Program-made: the position numbers and the translations under genes | Part shown: positions 9,125 to 19,897 of the stretch, piece after piece | How the letters are laid out: every line of letters starts with the position of its first letter | How positions within the stretch are numbered: position 1 is the first letter of the stretch | The notes under the pieces: generated by a model | Seen by the model: the letters and a program-made list of their open reading frames with translations, nothing else | Database searches by the model: none | Told to the model about the DNA's origin: nothing | Assembly: GCF_001468065.1 (NCBI RefSeq) | Contig: NZ_LNYZ01000005.1 | Location: 1 to 64,000 of the forward strand | Reading direction: 5' to 3' | Length of the DNA: 64,000 nt | Source of the DNA: Legionella steigerwaltii | GTDB taxonomy: Bacteria; Pseudomonadota; Gammaproteobacteria; Legionellales; Legionellaceae

Positions 9125-9289
9125 GGTTCAGTTAATGGCGTCAAATTAAGCCTTCTAACCACATGTAGCCTGGGTGGAGGCGAAGCCGTAACCCGGGGAA
9201 ACCTGCACCAACAAAACCTGGGTTCCGGCTTCGCCTCCACCCAGGCTACAGGGCTACGATTCCTTAAGTTAACATCATTAATGGTTCAG
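9125..9289. mobile_element. MITE-like element enclosing a TAGCCTGGGTG palindrome (copy 4)
   Basis: The core palindrome (9166-9248, TAGCCTGGGTGGAGGCGAAG ... CACCCAGGCTA) is flanked by imperfect inverted ends: left with TTAATGGCGTCAAATTAAG (9125-9150), right CTTAAGTTAACATCATTAA (9263-9289). Related end sequences occur beside the copies at 49452 and 61687. No coding capacity, so any movement would need a helper transposase. Confidence 0.65.
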
Positions 9290-9322
9290 CACTCTTTCTC
9301 ATCTTAAATTAAGGAGGATTAA

Positions 9323-10321
9323 ATGGCATTTACTTATGAACAAATAATTGCACTAGAAAATCCCTATGAACAACTGAGCAATAGTGATGCATTGGCCGAG
9401 AATGCGAAAGTACTCGATGCATTAAACAGTAAAGAGCAAATTGCCATGGCGACAAAGATAATTGCTGCTTGTCCGGAAGCAAAATTCAAACAATACGGCC
9501 ATCATATTAAAGCATTAGATAGCTTAACTAAACGTGAGGGGGCTTTCCACGACGTCATCACTGAAGCATACCAAGTAAGACAACGGATTAATTCCTTACT
9601 TGACCCTCGAAATAAATCACCCCATGCTTTATTTTTAGCGAAGGAATTTAATCCTGCGCCCTTCCATCAATTTAGCGCGCTTACCAAACAAGTCTTAGAA
9701 AGTAATGAGTCAGCAATTGCAGAACGATTAGCCTTGTGTGCACCGAAACAGGATCGCAGTCAAATAGCTCATAATCTAGGTATTGCGTTCCCTAAGAGCG
9801 TTCTTACAGAAAAAATTCATCATGCATTTATGTTGCGTGGGAATATAGAACGGTTGTTATTAAGCGATAATCCAGAAAAATTTTTTACCAGCCGTGATTA
9901 TAATGCGGATACCTGCAAAATGTTCGCCAATATGTTTCGTACCTTATTAAATGGCCATGAAGAATCCGTTGGCGAAAAATTGTGTGCTTTAGAATCTACT
10001 AGCCTATCAGCAATTAAACGTGAGCTAGACTTACTGCACACCGAAGCATTTGATGAAACCAGTCCATTTAAATTAATTGCTGATGCCATCAGTGCAAAAG
10101 AAAGCTCTGTGCAAAAGAAAAATGGCTCTCAGGCCAGTAATCCAAATGGCTTTTTATATAAAAGATCGCCAACACCTCCACTGAGTGTAAAATCGCTGTC
10201 TCTGGAGCAATTTGAATCGGGTAGTAGAGAAGCTGACGACGAAAAAGAACTCTCTCATGGTGAATCATCTGAGAAGGAAGAGGAAGAAGATGTTGAAGAA
10301 TCTTATTTCACCCCGTTTTAA
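9323..10321 (+). CDS. acidic-tailed hypothetical protein, candidate effector (RavA-like by position)
   Basis: A 332-residue soluble protein of unknown fold, mostly helical in composition. The ATG at 9323 has a strong ribosome binding site (AAGGAGGA). The last 50 residues are rich in Ser and Glu (SHGESSEKEEEED..., ending YFTPF), the kind of E-block tail common in Dot/Icm substrates. From memory, L. pneumophila carries the effector gene ravA beside hfq and hflX, so this may be its counterpart. That rests on position and tail composition, not alignment. Confidence 0.75.
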   Translation: MAFTYEQIIALENPYEQLSNSDALAENAKVLDALNSKEQIAMATKIIAACPEAKFKQYGHHIKALDSLTKREGAFHDVITEAYQVRQRINSLLDPRNKSPHALFLAKEFNPAPFHQFSALTKQVLESNESAIAERLALCAPKQDRSQIAHNLGIAFPKSVLTEKIHHAFMLRGNIERLLLSDNPEKFFTSRDYNADTCKMFANMFRTLLNGHEESVGEKLCALESTSLSAIKRELDLLHTEAFDETSPFKLIADAISAKESSVQKKNGSQASNPNGFLYKRSPTPPLSVKSLSLEQFESGSREADDEKELSHGESSEKEEEEDVEESYFTPF

Positions 10322-10384
10322 ACACGCCCGCCCTTACAAAGTAAGGGCACTTTATTTTGATCCTTAATTTCAAGAGAGATATTA

Positions 10385-11230
10385 ATGACACAAGAAAAAC
10401 TCACTGTTGCATTAGTGCAAGAAAAATGGCATGAAAACCCTAAAGAACATCAAGACAAATTGGCGTCCGGAATTAATGCCGCCGCCCAGCAAGGAGCGGC
10501 CATTGTTTGTTTGCAAGAGCTTACCCTTAGCCCTTATTTTTGTACGCGCTCGAATGTAGATCCCACCCCATTTATGGAAGATATTCATACAGGCCCTACA
10601 GCTCAATTCGTCAGTCAAATGGCAAAAGCACATCATATTTGCATCACCGCCTCACTATTTGAAAAGGCAGGTTACAATACGGCTGTGGCTTATAACAATA
10701 AGGGAGAGCTTATTGGCGTAACCCGAAAACAACACATCCCCAGCGGGGAAAAATACCATGAAAATTTCTACTTTAAACCTGGAGATTCCGATTACCCAAT
10801 CCACCTGGTTGCGGGACATAAATTGGGTTTACCTACCTGTTATGATCAATGGTTTCCAGAATTGTCACGAATTTACGGTTTAAAAGGTGCGGAAGTTTTG
10901 GTTTATCCCACTGCAATTGGGGGCGAACCTACTGCTCCTGAAGTCAATACGCAACCCATGTGGCAAAAAGTTATGGTTGCACAGGGAATCATGAGCAATA
11001 CTTTTATCATTGCAGCCAATAGAATTGGATGTGAAGACGGACTAGAATTTTATGGTAGCAGCTTCATTAGTACACCTATGGGTGAAATTTTAGCTCAAGC
11101 ATCTCGAGATAAACCTGCAGTATTAGTCGCCGAATTAGACTTTGGACAACGTGCATTATGGGGAAGATTATTTCCTTTTGCACAGCAGCGAGAGCCTTCT
11201 ACCTACCATGACCTTGTAAAACCACGTTAA
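10385..11230 (+). CDS. aguB: N-carbamoylputrescine amidase
   Basis: Hydrolyses N-carbamoylputrescine to putrescine, CO2 and ammonia. The 281-residue protein is a nitrilase-superfamily enzyme with the Glu-Lys-Cys triad at Glu45 (CLQELTLSPYF), Lys115 (TRKQHIP) and Cys152 (LPTCYDQWFPE). The assignment to carbamoylputrescine rather than another amide comes from the context: it is first in an operon with arginine decarboxylase and agmatine deiminase. Its stop overlaps the next start (TAATG). Start has a GAGAGA purine site six bases upstream. Confidence 0.93.
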   Translation: MTQEKLTVALVQEKWHENPKEHQDKLASGINAAAQQGAAIVCLQELTLSPYFCTRSNVDPTPFMEDIHTGPTAQFVSQMAKAHHICITASLFEKAGYNTAVAYNNKGELIGVTRKQHIPSGEKYHENFYFKPGDSDYPIHLVAGHKLGLPTCYDQWFPELSRIYGLKGAEVLVYPTAIGGEPTAPEVNTQPMWQKVMVAQGIMSNTFIIAANRIGCEDGLEFYGSSFISTPMGEILAQASRDKPAVLVAELDFGQRALWGRLFPFAQQREPSTYHDLVKPR

Positions 11231-13149
11231 TGCCTTTGGAAAATCGACATATGAACGCCAGTGTATCACCTGAAGAAAATTTATATAACATCAACAACTG
11301 GGGTGAAGGATACTTCAGTATTAATGCTCAAGGGAATATCGAAATAAGCAAGGCGCCGGGGAAGCCTGGTGTTGAGCTGCAAGCCATTGTGAATGAGGCG
11401 AGCAGAGCGGGGCTCCATTTGCCGCTGCTTATCCGTTGTTCTGATATTCTGCATGACCGTGTGCACCGTATTTACGATGCATTCACGCAAGCCATAGAAG
11501 AAAACGAATATACAGGACACTACAAACTGGTTTACCCCATTAAAGTAAACCAAGAACAAAGTGTGGTTCGAGAGTTATTGAAATCGCCCAATCACTCTAT
11601 AGGGTTGGAAGCAGGTTCGAAACCCGAGCTCATGGCAGTAATTGGCATGCTGAGCAACCACCAACACGGTACGATTGTTTGTAACGGTTATAAAGACAGT
11701 TATTACATACGCACGGCGTTAATCGCTCAGCAAATGGGGCATAAGGTCTTTATTGTTATTGAAAAGATATCTGAACTGGATATTATTTTAAAAGAATCTG
11801 CACGCTTAAAAGTAAAACCCTCTCTTGGTGTTCGTATCCGTTTAATTAGTAAAAGCGCCGGAAAATGGGAACACACCGGTGGCGTCAAATCCAAGTTTGG
11901 CCTTAATGCAAAGCAGGTACTTGAGTTAGTGAATCAATTAAAAGCTCATAATATGCTTGATTGCCTACAACTCATGCATTGTCATCTGGGTTCACAAATT
12001 GCCAACATTCATGATATTCGCCATTGCATGCAGGAAGTATCTCGGTACTATGTCGAGCTACGCCAATTAAATGCACCCATCGATACGATTGACGTTGGTG
12101 GCGGACTCAGTGTGGATTATGAAGGAACGCATTCAAATCAAGGCTGCTCTATGAATTACAGCATCCATGAATATGCCACACATATCCTCCTTGCCATTCA
12201 ACATCTTTGCCACGAAGCAAATGTCCCTGAGCCCAACATTATTTCAGAATCTGGGCGCGCATTAACAGCACATCATGCTGTTTTAATTTCTGATATTAGC
12301 GATATAGAGATCATTAATAAATCACCCTCTCTTCCAGAAATCACTGACGAAGACTCACATGTAATCCGTGATATATACGATACCTATCACTCCATTACAG
12401 CAAGCTCACCCATTGAGATCTATAACTATGCAGAACACTCATTGAATGAAGCACATTCTTTGTTCAAGCATGGGGTGATTAGTTTGCAGGAGAAGGCGAA
12501 AGTAGAGGCATTCTATACCAATATATGCATGGAACTTAAAGAACGCCTCAATGTAGAGAACCCCACTGAAGAAACTTTATTAGCAAAAATTAATGAAGAT
12601 ATGGCGGTTAAGGTATTTTGTAATATTTCATTTTTCCAATCGATTCCGGATGCTTGGGCTATAGGTCAAATTTTTCCAATCGCCCCGATTTCGCAGCTTA
12701 CAAAAACACCGGCGATGCACAGTGTGTTGCAAGATTTAACCTGCGATTCAGATGGCACCATTAAAGAATATCTTGGTAGTTCTTGTGTCAACTCAACGTT
12801 AATGCTTCCTCCGTACGATAGTAACAATCCATACTCATTAGGGTTTTTCTTGGTAGGTGCTTATCAGGAGATATTGGGTAATTTGCATAATTTATTTGGC
12901 GATACCAATTCCTTGGACGTCAAGCTCTCTGACGATGGGCAATTTGAACTCAATGACTTGGTTAGTGGTGATACAGTAACTAATGTCTTGAATCTCGCTC
13001 ATTTTGATACAAAAAAACTAGTTCAATCTTATGAGAAACAATTAATTCATGCGGACCTACCTAAGGAAACAACGCTTTTGTATTTGAATGAATTAAGAAG
13101 CATTTTTTCTCAATTAACCTACTTAGATGAACATATTCGGAGAAGATAA
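11230..13149 (+). CDS. speA: biosynthetic arginine decarboxylase
   Basis: PLP-dependent decarboxylation of L-arginine to agmatine, first step of the operon's route to putrescine. The 639 residues fit the SpeA family (about 630-660). The PLP lysine is Lys105 in [11 protein letters not shown]; further family signatures are [24 protein letters not shown] and SESGRA. The ATG at 11230 overlaps the aguB stop by one base; an alternative ATG at 11251 would shorten it by seven residues. No signal peptide, so cytoplasmic. Translational coupling to aguB is likely. Confidence 0.95.
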   Translation: MPLENRHMNASVSPEENLYNINNWGEGYFSINAQGNIEISKAPGKPGVELQAIVNEASRAGLHLPLLIRCSDILHDRVHRIYDAFTQAIEENEYTGHYKLVYPIKVNQEQSVVRELLKSPNHSIGLEAGSKPELMAVIGMLSNHQHGTIVCNGYKDSYYIRTALIAQQMGHKVFIVIEKISELDIILKESARLKVKPSLGVRIRLISKSAGKWEHTGGVKSKFGLNAKQVLELVNQLKAHNMLDCLQLMHCHLGSQIANIHDIRHCMQEVSRYYVELRQLNAPIDTIDVGGGLSVDYEGTHSNQGCSMNYSIHEYATHILLAIQHLCHEANVPEPNIISESGRALTAHHAVLISDISDIEIINKSPSLPEITDEDSHVIRDIYDTYHSITASSPIEIYNYAEHSLNEAHSLFKHGVISLQEKAKVEAFYTNICMELKERLNVENPTEETLLAKINEDMAVKVFCNISFFQSIPDAWAIGQIFPIAPISQLTKTPAMHSVLQDLTCDSDGTIKEYLGSSCVNSTLMLPPYDSNNPYSLGFFLVGAYQEILGNLHNLFGDTNSLDVKLSDDGQFELNDLVSGDTVTNVLNLAHFDTKKLVQSYEKQLIHADLPKETTLLYLNELRSIFSQLTYLDEHIRRR

Positions 13150-13150
13150 G

Positions 13151-14170
13151 ATGACGCCAAAACAAAGCGGATTTTTCATGCCAGCTGAGTGGCATCCTCA
13201 TGAGCGTTGCTGGATGGCGTGGCCTTGTCATCTTGAAACTTGGTCTAAAGTCGGTTTAGAAAAAGCACGAGTGGCTTATGCACGGGTTGCTCAAGCCATC
13301 GCACAATACGAGCCAGTAACCATGCTGGTCAACCCAGGAGATGAGGAATCAGCCAAAAGTTTATGCGGTGATGGAATTACGCTGTTTACCTTAGCCATTA
13401 ATGACTCATGGACCAGAGATACGGGGCCTACTTTTTTGTTAAATCAGCAGCATCAATTAGCTGGGGTTGATTGGATTCATAATGCCTGGGGTGGTAACTA
13501 TCAAGACTGTGCGCTGGACAACCAAATTGCAGGGGCAATCTTGAAGCAAACCCATGCTTTGACCTTTTCGGCACCTTTGGTTATGGAAGGTGGTTCATTT
13601 CATGTAGATGGTGAAGGAACCATACTCACTTCACGTGAATGCCTGCTTAATGAGAACCGCAACCCCAATCTCAGCCAACAAGAGATTGAAAGTTACCTGT
13701 TTGATTTCCTTGGTTGTCAAAAAATTATTTGGTTAAACAAGGGATTATTAGGGGATGAAACGGATGGTCATATTGATGAAATCGCTTGTTTTGTTGCCCC
13801 AGGAAAAGTGCTATGTCTTATCACTCATGATAAGGAAGATCCCAACTATGCAACCTTGCATGAGAATCTGGATATTCTTAAATCAACGACTGATGCAAAA
13901 GGGCGAAAGCTAGAGGTTTATACTGTGGAGCAACCACCAGCAACCTATCTTGGTGGAGAGCGATTAACCTTATCCTACATTAATTTTTACTTAGCAAATA
14001 AAGGAATTGTTATGCCTGCTTTTGGTTATGAGAAACACGACAAAGCAGCTTACCAGTTATTCACGCAATTATATCCTGGTTATCATATTACGCAAATTGA
14101 TGCGCTGGATGTATTTGCTGGAGGAGGGGGTATTCATTGCATTACCCAACAGGAGCCAAAGAGGCTCTAA
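13151..14170 (+). CDS. aguA: agmatine deiminase
   Basis: Converts agmatine to N-carbamoylputrescine and ammonia, the middle step between SpeA and AguB. The protein belongs to the peptidyl-arginine-deiminase fold family: [36 protein letters not shown] and the C-terminal catalytic Cys330 in [12 protein letters not shown] place the start at the ATG at 13151, just after the speA stop and after a GGAGAAG site, rather than at an in-frame ATG 24 bases earlier within speA. At 339 residues it is slightly shorter than typical (about 350-370). An Rsm-type RNA gene follows. Confidence 0.94.
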   Translation: MTPKQSGFFMPAEWHPHERCWMAWPCHLETWSKVGLEKARVAYARVAQAIAQYEPVTMLVNPGDEESAKSLCGDGITLFTLAINDSWTRDTGPTFLLNQQHQLAGVDWIHNAWGGNYQDCALDNQIAGAILKQTHALTFSAPLVMEGGSFHVDGEGTILTSRECLLNENRNPNLSQQEIESYLFDFLGCQKIIWLNKGLLGDETDGHIDEIACFVAPGKVLCLITHDKEDPNYATLHENLDILKSTTDAKGRKLEVYTVEQPPATYLGGERLTLSYINFYLANKGIVMPAFGYEKHDKAAYQLFTQLYPGYHITQIDALDVFAGGGGIHCITQQEPKRL

Positions 14171-14189
14171 GACAACACGCACTACTCTT

Positions 14190-14203
14190 TGAGACATTTC
14201 TTA
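14190..14203 (+). promoter_or_regulatory. LetA/GacA-like upstream activating box
   Basis: TGAGACATTTCTTA matches 11 of the 12 fixed positions of the box I recall for Legionella rsmY/rsmZ (TNAGAAATTTCTNA). Its centre is about 65 bases before the predicted RNA start, the usual distance for LetA/GacA activation. Confidence 0.75.
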
Positions 14204-14248
14204 CACTTTGTTGCTCTATCCACGCAATGACAACAACAGCCAAAAAGC

Positions 14249-14254
14249 TATACT
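14249..14254 (+). promoter_or_regulatory. -10 element of the Rsm-type RNA
   Basis: TATACT about seven bases before the first plausible RNA base (about 14261). The -35 region (CAATGA) is poor, as expected of a promoter that needs an activator bound upstream. Confidence 0.6.
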
Positions 14255-14260
14255 GTAACT

Positions 14261-14426
14261 CAAAGGGATGACACGGATACGTCTGACAGGAAGTCAAACT
14301 AAGGGACCAGTACATGGGATGTACTCTGCTGCAAGGATGCAGCACGCTAAACGCTTAATATATCTTATTTCTCCATAAGAAAAAAAATCTCTCTTCCTTC
14401 CAGGGTTGGTATGAAGAGAGATTTTC
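14261..14426 (+). ncRNA. RsmY/RsmZ-type CsrA-sequestering small RNA
   Basis: About 165 bases with six GGA motifs (14266-14268, 14275-14277, 14289-14291, 14304-14306, 14317-14319, 14335-14337), several in hairpin loops. The best hairpins are GAC-AGGAA-GTC, AGTAC-ATGGGAT-GTACT (close to the CsrA SELEX consensus RUACARGGAUGU) and GCTGCA-AGGA-TGCAGC. An activator box and -10 lie upstream and a strong intrinsic terminator downstream. In Legionella, LetA/LetS switches on such RNAs at the end of growth; they bind CsrA and release translation of transmission-phase mRNAs. The sequence does not show whether this is RsmY, RsmZ or an extra copy. Confidence 0.85.
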
Positions 14427-14428
14427 TA
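14384..14428 (+). terminator. intrinsic terminator of the Rsm-type RNA
   Basis: Thirteen-base perfect stem AAAATCTCTCTTC / GAAGAGAGATTTT with a 16-base loop, ending in T-rich sequence. The A run ahead of it makes it potentially bidirectional. Confidence 0.85.
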
Positions 14429-14438
14429 TTCTAAGCAC

Positions 14439-14535
14439 GGTATTGCAGATGTAGGCCGAGCCTTGGCCCCAACACAAAAAACACGATAATGCGCACATAA
14501 GGAAATGCGAGGCCAAGGCCTAACACTGCAATACT
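14439..14535. repeat. palindromic element, GGTATTGCAG family
   Basis: Arms GGTATTGCAG..TAGGCC..CCTTGGCC and GGCCAAGGCCTA..CTGCAATAC pair across about 45 bases. A different family from the TAGCCTGGGTG repeats. A short related palindrome with GGGCCAAGGCCC occurs at 26476. No gene is visible between 14430 and 14627. Confidence 0.75.
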
Positions 14536-14627
14536 GTATCGGTAGCGATGTTCTTGGCTTTAAACGCGCGGTGATTTCGCCTGCTTTCTTCTCAGAAAAT
14601 TCTTTGACAAAGTTTTTGACGAAAAGC

Positions 14628-14660
14628 ACTCTTGATTGAGTCTAGAACTCAACCAAGAGT
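14628..14660 (-). terminator. intrinsic terminator of the secreted protease gene
   Basis: ACTCTTGATTGAGT and ACTCAACCAAGAGT form a 14-base stem with one mismatch and a five-base loop. On the minus strand it is followed by GCTTTTCG. Confidence 0.65.
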
Positions 14661-14666
14661 TAGGTT

Positions 14667-15878
14667 TTACTTATTACGCAGAGGAATATCTATCAGTTGA
14701 TAATTTGGTAAGTCTGGGATCAAACTTCCGAGCTCTGGAGAGCCTAAACCAGTTACATAGTCATAACCATCTTGTGCTGTGCAATAGTAGCCACAATCTC
14801 CGTTATTTCCATAATTAACGTCGTTAAAATTATAATAATAATTTCCAGCTGGATTGGCTGCGGCATATAATATGTTAGCAAAGTTGCCACCATATACAGT
14901 CGCATTCATAGAATTTGCAACTGCAATAATTGCAGCCCATTGAGGTGCGCCCGCGCTGGTGCCACCGACAACAGTCCAACCCACCCCTCCATCACCGGGA
15001 ACTGAACTATAAACCGAGAATCCCGTTTCTGGATCAGCGTTATAGGCTACATCAGGGACCCCACGCATGTTATTTGATTGTGGAATTGGCAGGTTTTGTT
15101 GGTAAGCAGGCCATGTTTCAACAGAACTTACTCCACCACCACTCCCAGACCATGCATCTTCGCCTTGATAGTTTCCATATGAGTCTACATATAAAGTAGT
15201 TCCACCTACGGCCAAAACATATGGAGATGATGCGGGATAAATTGTTCCTGCACCGCTGTCTCCAGAAGAGGCAGTAAAGGTTACTTTGGGATTGTTGAAT
15301 AGTGCGTCATAGGATGTTTGTCCGGCAAACTCACTGCCTCCCCAACTCATTGAAACAACTGTAGCACCACTATTTACAGCAACTTGCACCGCTTTAAATA
15401 AACTATCCATGCTGTCGTCTGCTGCTTCGACTAGAATAATTTTTGCTGCAGGAGCCATAGCATGAGCCCACTCCACATCTAGAGCAATTTCACCAGCCCA
15501 TCCAGCATCTGTATTTGGCTTTTTACCGCTTGCATAAATCTTTTTGAAACAACCATTAGCGGTAGTACATGCGGGTAAACCAAATTGCTTTGAAAACACA
15601 CCTAAATCTGCTTCAATTTTAGGATCATCAAATGCATCTACGATCGCAATAACTTGTCCTTGGCCTTGTGAACTAAGAGAATTAAAACCATAAGCCACAC
15701 TTACCTGGCTTGGAGTTAATCCGGAAGGCATAATATGTTGAACGTTGGGTTTATAATGGATTGGATGATGTGCTATCCCTGGCGCTTTTGGCAAGGCATA
15801 AGCTTGCACACTCATTAAACCTAATACAACTGGCGTAATTAGAAGTTTAAATGGCAACCCATTTAGTTTTTGTTTCAT
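14667..15878 (-). CDS. secreted sedolisin-type (S53) serine-carboxyl protease
   Basis: A 403-residue exported protease. Residues 1-28 are a Sec signal peptide (hydrophobic core, ending QAYA). The catalytic set fits family S53: Glu130 and Asp134 in AGEIALDVEWAHA, Asp207 in SSGDSG, and nucleophile Ser308 in VGGTSAGAPQWAA. The C-terminal region (FNDVNYGNNGDCGY, GLGSP) resembles the calcium-binding tail of the family. These enzymes work best in acid, so a role in phagosomes or soil is possible but is inference. Only about 25 residues lie between the signal peptide and the catalytic domain, so the usual 150-200-residue prodomain is missing. A type II secretion substrate is plausible. Confidence 0.88.
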   Translation of the reverse strand: MKQKLNGLPFKLLITPVVLGLMSVQAYALPKAPGIAHHPIHYKPNVQHIMPSGLTPSQVSVAYGFNSLSSQGQGQVIAIVDAFDDPKIEADLGVFSKQFGLPACTTANGCFKKIYASGKKPNTDAGWAGEIALDVEWAHAMAPAAKIILVEAADDSMDSLFKAVQVAVNSGATVVSMSWGGSEFAGQTSYDALFNNPKVTFTASSGDSGAGTIYPASSPYVLAVGGTTLYVDSYGNYQGEDAWSGSGGGVSSVETWPAYQQNLPIPQSNNMRGVPDVAYNADPETGFSVYSSVPGDGGVGWTVVGGTSAGAPQWAAIIAVANSMNATVYGGNFANILYAAANPAGNYYYNFNDVNYGNNGDCGYYCTAQDGYDYVTGLGSPELGSLIPDLPNYQLIDIPLRNK

Positions 15879-16168
15879 AACATCTCCTTATATAGTTAAA
15901 TCCTTTACAACCATAAATCTACGATGTACTTGAATACAGAACAACAAATTAGTTACTAAACTGCTTATCAACTTGGCTTGGTTTTACAAAGACTGTCACA
16001 TTCCATAAGTTGTATTATGGTTATCATGCATTTGATGGTGACAGATATCCTGTCATAGGTGATATCATTTGTCCAGAAATGTTTTAAGAAAACATATTCC
16101 CTTGATTTATAAGATTTTTTTACTTTGAAGATGGTGAATTTAGCTAATGATTTGTTTTGAAGAATTTT
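15879..16168. other. intergenic region between gyrB and the protease gene
   Basis: About 330 AT-rich bases separate the two minus-strand genes and should hold the protease promoter. A 17-base inverted repeat TGACAGATATCCTGTCA at 16039-16055 could be an operator. Otherwise nothing definite is seen. Confidence 0.4.
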
Positions 16169-16197
16169 GCGTGATCATTCATATGAAATGACCACGC
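16169..16197 (-). terminator. probable terminator of gyrB
   Basis: GCGTGATCATT and AATGACCACGC form an imperfect stem immediately after gyrB; on the minus strand it runs into GCAAAATTCTT. It could act in both directions, and the T run is weak. Confidence 0.5.
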
Positions 16198-16205
16198 GAG
16201 AGACT

Positions 16206-18635
<2,430 letters not shown>

Positions 18636-18812
18636 TTAACCCTTTCGTGGTGTTCTATTCTGAATACTTTATCATAGCATATTTTGGGCTTTGTTTATAT
18701 CTCATCGAAGATCTTTACGTAATGTAGATTGAAGTGCATGATGAAATATATTATCTATGAACTATAGACTCATAGTGCCCGGTCTTTCATCCCATAAACC
18801 ATCAATTTGTTT

Positions 18813-18828
18813 TGTTTCACGTGAAACA
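18813..18828. promoter_or_regulatory. parS centromere site 1 (gyrB-recF gap)
   Basis: TGTTTCACGTGAAACA is a perfect 16-base palindrome identical to the widespread bacterial parS consensus bound by ParB. It lies just past the recF stop codon. Confidence 0.88.
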
Positions 18829-18829
18829 A

Positions 18830-19897
18830 TTATTGCTGAGTTAATGTACCGTCATCCATTTGAAAAATTAAATGCTCCTCTGAGGAAATAGTTGAAAGCA
18901 GCACATCGGGGTAAGCAGTTGAGGTAATTACATATTGACCTGCTCGTTTTGATAAGTAGGACATTAATCGAGTTTGATGATGCTCATCAAGCTCTGCAGG
19001 CAGATCATCAATCAGATATAAACAATCTTGTTGCAACAAGTTTCCTTGTGCTAAACGTAATGCAAACAAAATAATTTTTTGTTGGCCACGTGATAATACT
19101 TGCTTGGCTTTGTTTTGATTTACCTCTATGAGAATATCTGCTTGATGTGCACCAAATTGAGTATAGCTTTTTTGGCTATCACTGGTAAAACTTTCTTCTA
19201 GGATATGCACTAACTCTTTTCCAGTATTTTTTTTATCCCAGCCCTTAGAATATATTATCTTGCAATCAAGCGGACTTAATTCGTTTAAAACGTCAATAAA
19301 TGCCTGCTCCCAACGTGCAAAATATTCTTCTCGTAGTAGATGCAGTTGATTAGCCAATTGACTTAACTGCTTATCCCAAGGAATGAAATGAGCATAAGGG
19401 GCATGCTGCCGCAAAAGAGCATTGCGTTGTTTCAGCACTCTTTTATATTCTTTCCAAATAGAAAGATAATTATGTTTCACGTGAAACAACCCCCAATCCA
19501 GTAAGCTTCGGCGCACTGAAGGGCCTGCATCTATAATTTGAAAAATATCGGAATAAAAAACCTGACAAGGCAATGCATACGCCAATTGGCTTGTAGTGGA
19601 GCAAAATTGATTATTCAACTTGATTTGAGTGGGTTCAGAATCAGATTTTTGAATACTGATTGTTTCATGTTGTTGCGCACGAGCAAACACCACTAAAGAA
19701 GACTCATCATATGAGATAATCGGAGAGATTTCACGAGAGCGGAATGAATGGCCGCAGCTTAAAAGGTACAGCCCTTCGAGGATCGATGTTTTGCCACTTC
19801 CATTTGGCCCAAATATAAAATTAAATCTCGGACTTAAGCTAAGTTGTACCGAAGAGAGATTACGTAAGTGATGAATTTTTAATTCAGACAGAATCAT
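18830..19897 (-). CDS. recF: DNA replication and repair protein RecF
   Basis: SMC-like ATPase that helps load RecA at single-strand gaps through RecFOR. The 355 residues have the Walker A loop FGPNGSGKTS (residues 29-38), the signature region SRGQQKIILFALRLAQ and Walker B YLIDDLPAELD. Its start overlaps the dnaN stop by four bases, so the two are translationally coupled. Codons for LFHVKH near residue 138 contain a complete parS palindrome. Confidence 0.97.
   Translation of the reverse strand: MILSELKIHHLRNLSSVQLSLSPRFNFIFGPNGSGKTSILEGLYLLSCGHSFRSREISPIISYDESSLVVFARAQQHETISIQKSDSEPTQIKLNNQFCSTTSQLAYALPCQVFYSDIFQIIDAGPSVRRSLLDWGLFHVKHNYLSIWKEYKRVLKQRNALLRQHAPYAHFIPWDKQLSQLANQLHLLREEYFARWEQAFIDVLNELSPLDCKIIYSKGWDKKNTGKELVHILEESFTSDSQKSYTQFGAHQADILIEVNQNKAKQVLSRGQQKIILFALRLAQGNLLQQDCLYLIDDLPAELDEHHQTRLMSYLSKRAGQYVITSTAYPDVLLSTISSEEHLIFQMDDGTLTQQ
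19473..19488. promoter_or_regulatory. parS centromere site 2 (inside recF)
   Basis: A second perfect TGTTTCACGTGAAACA, inside the recF coding sequence and 660 bases from the first site. It encodes part of LFHVKH, a stretch I recall as conserved in RecF, but the full palindrome also depends on synonymous codon choice. Confidence 0.85.

Noticed and set aside
9116-9307. 63-residue frame
   Set aside because: It runs through the MITE-like palindrome and has no independent coding features.
14930-15199. 89-residue plus-strand frame
   Set aside because: Antisense to the secreted protease gene and without a start signal.
19083-19094. Third parS-like site
   Set aside because: It has only the CACGTG core; flanking bases do not match the 16-base consensus.
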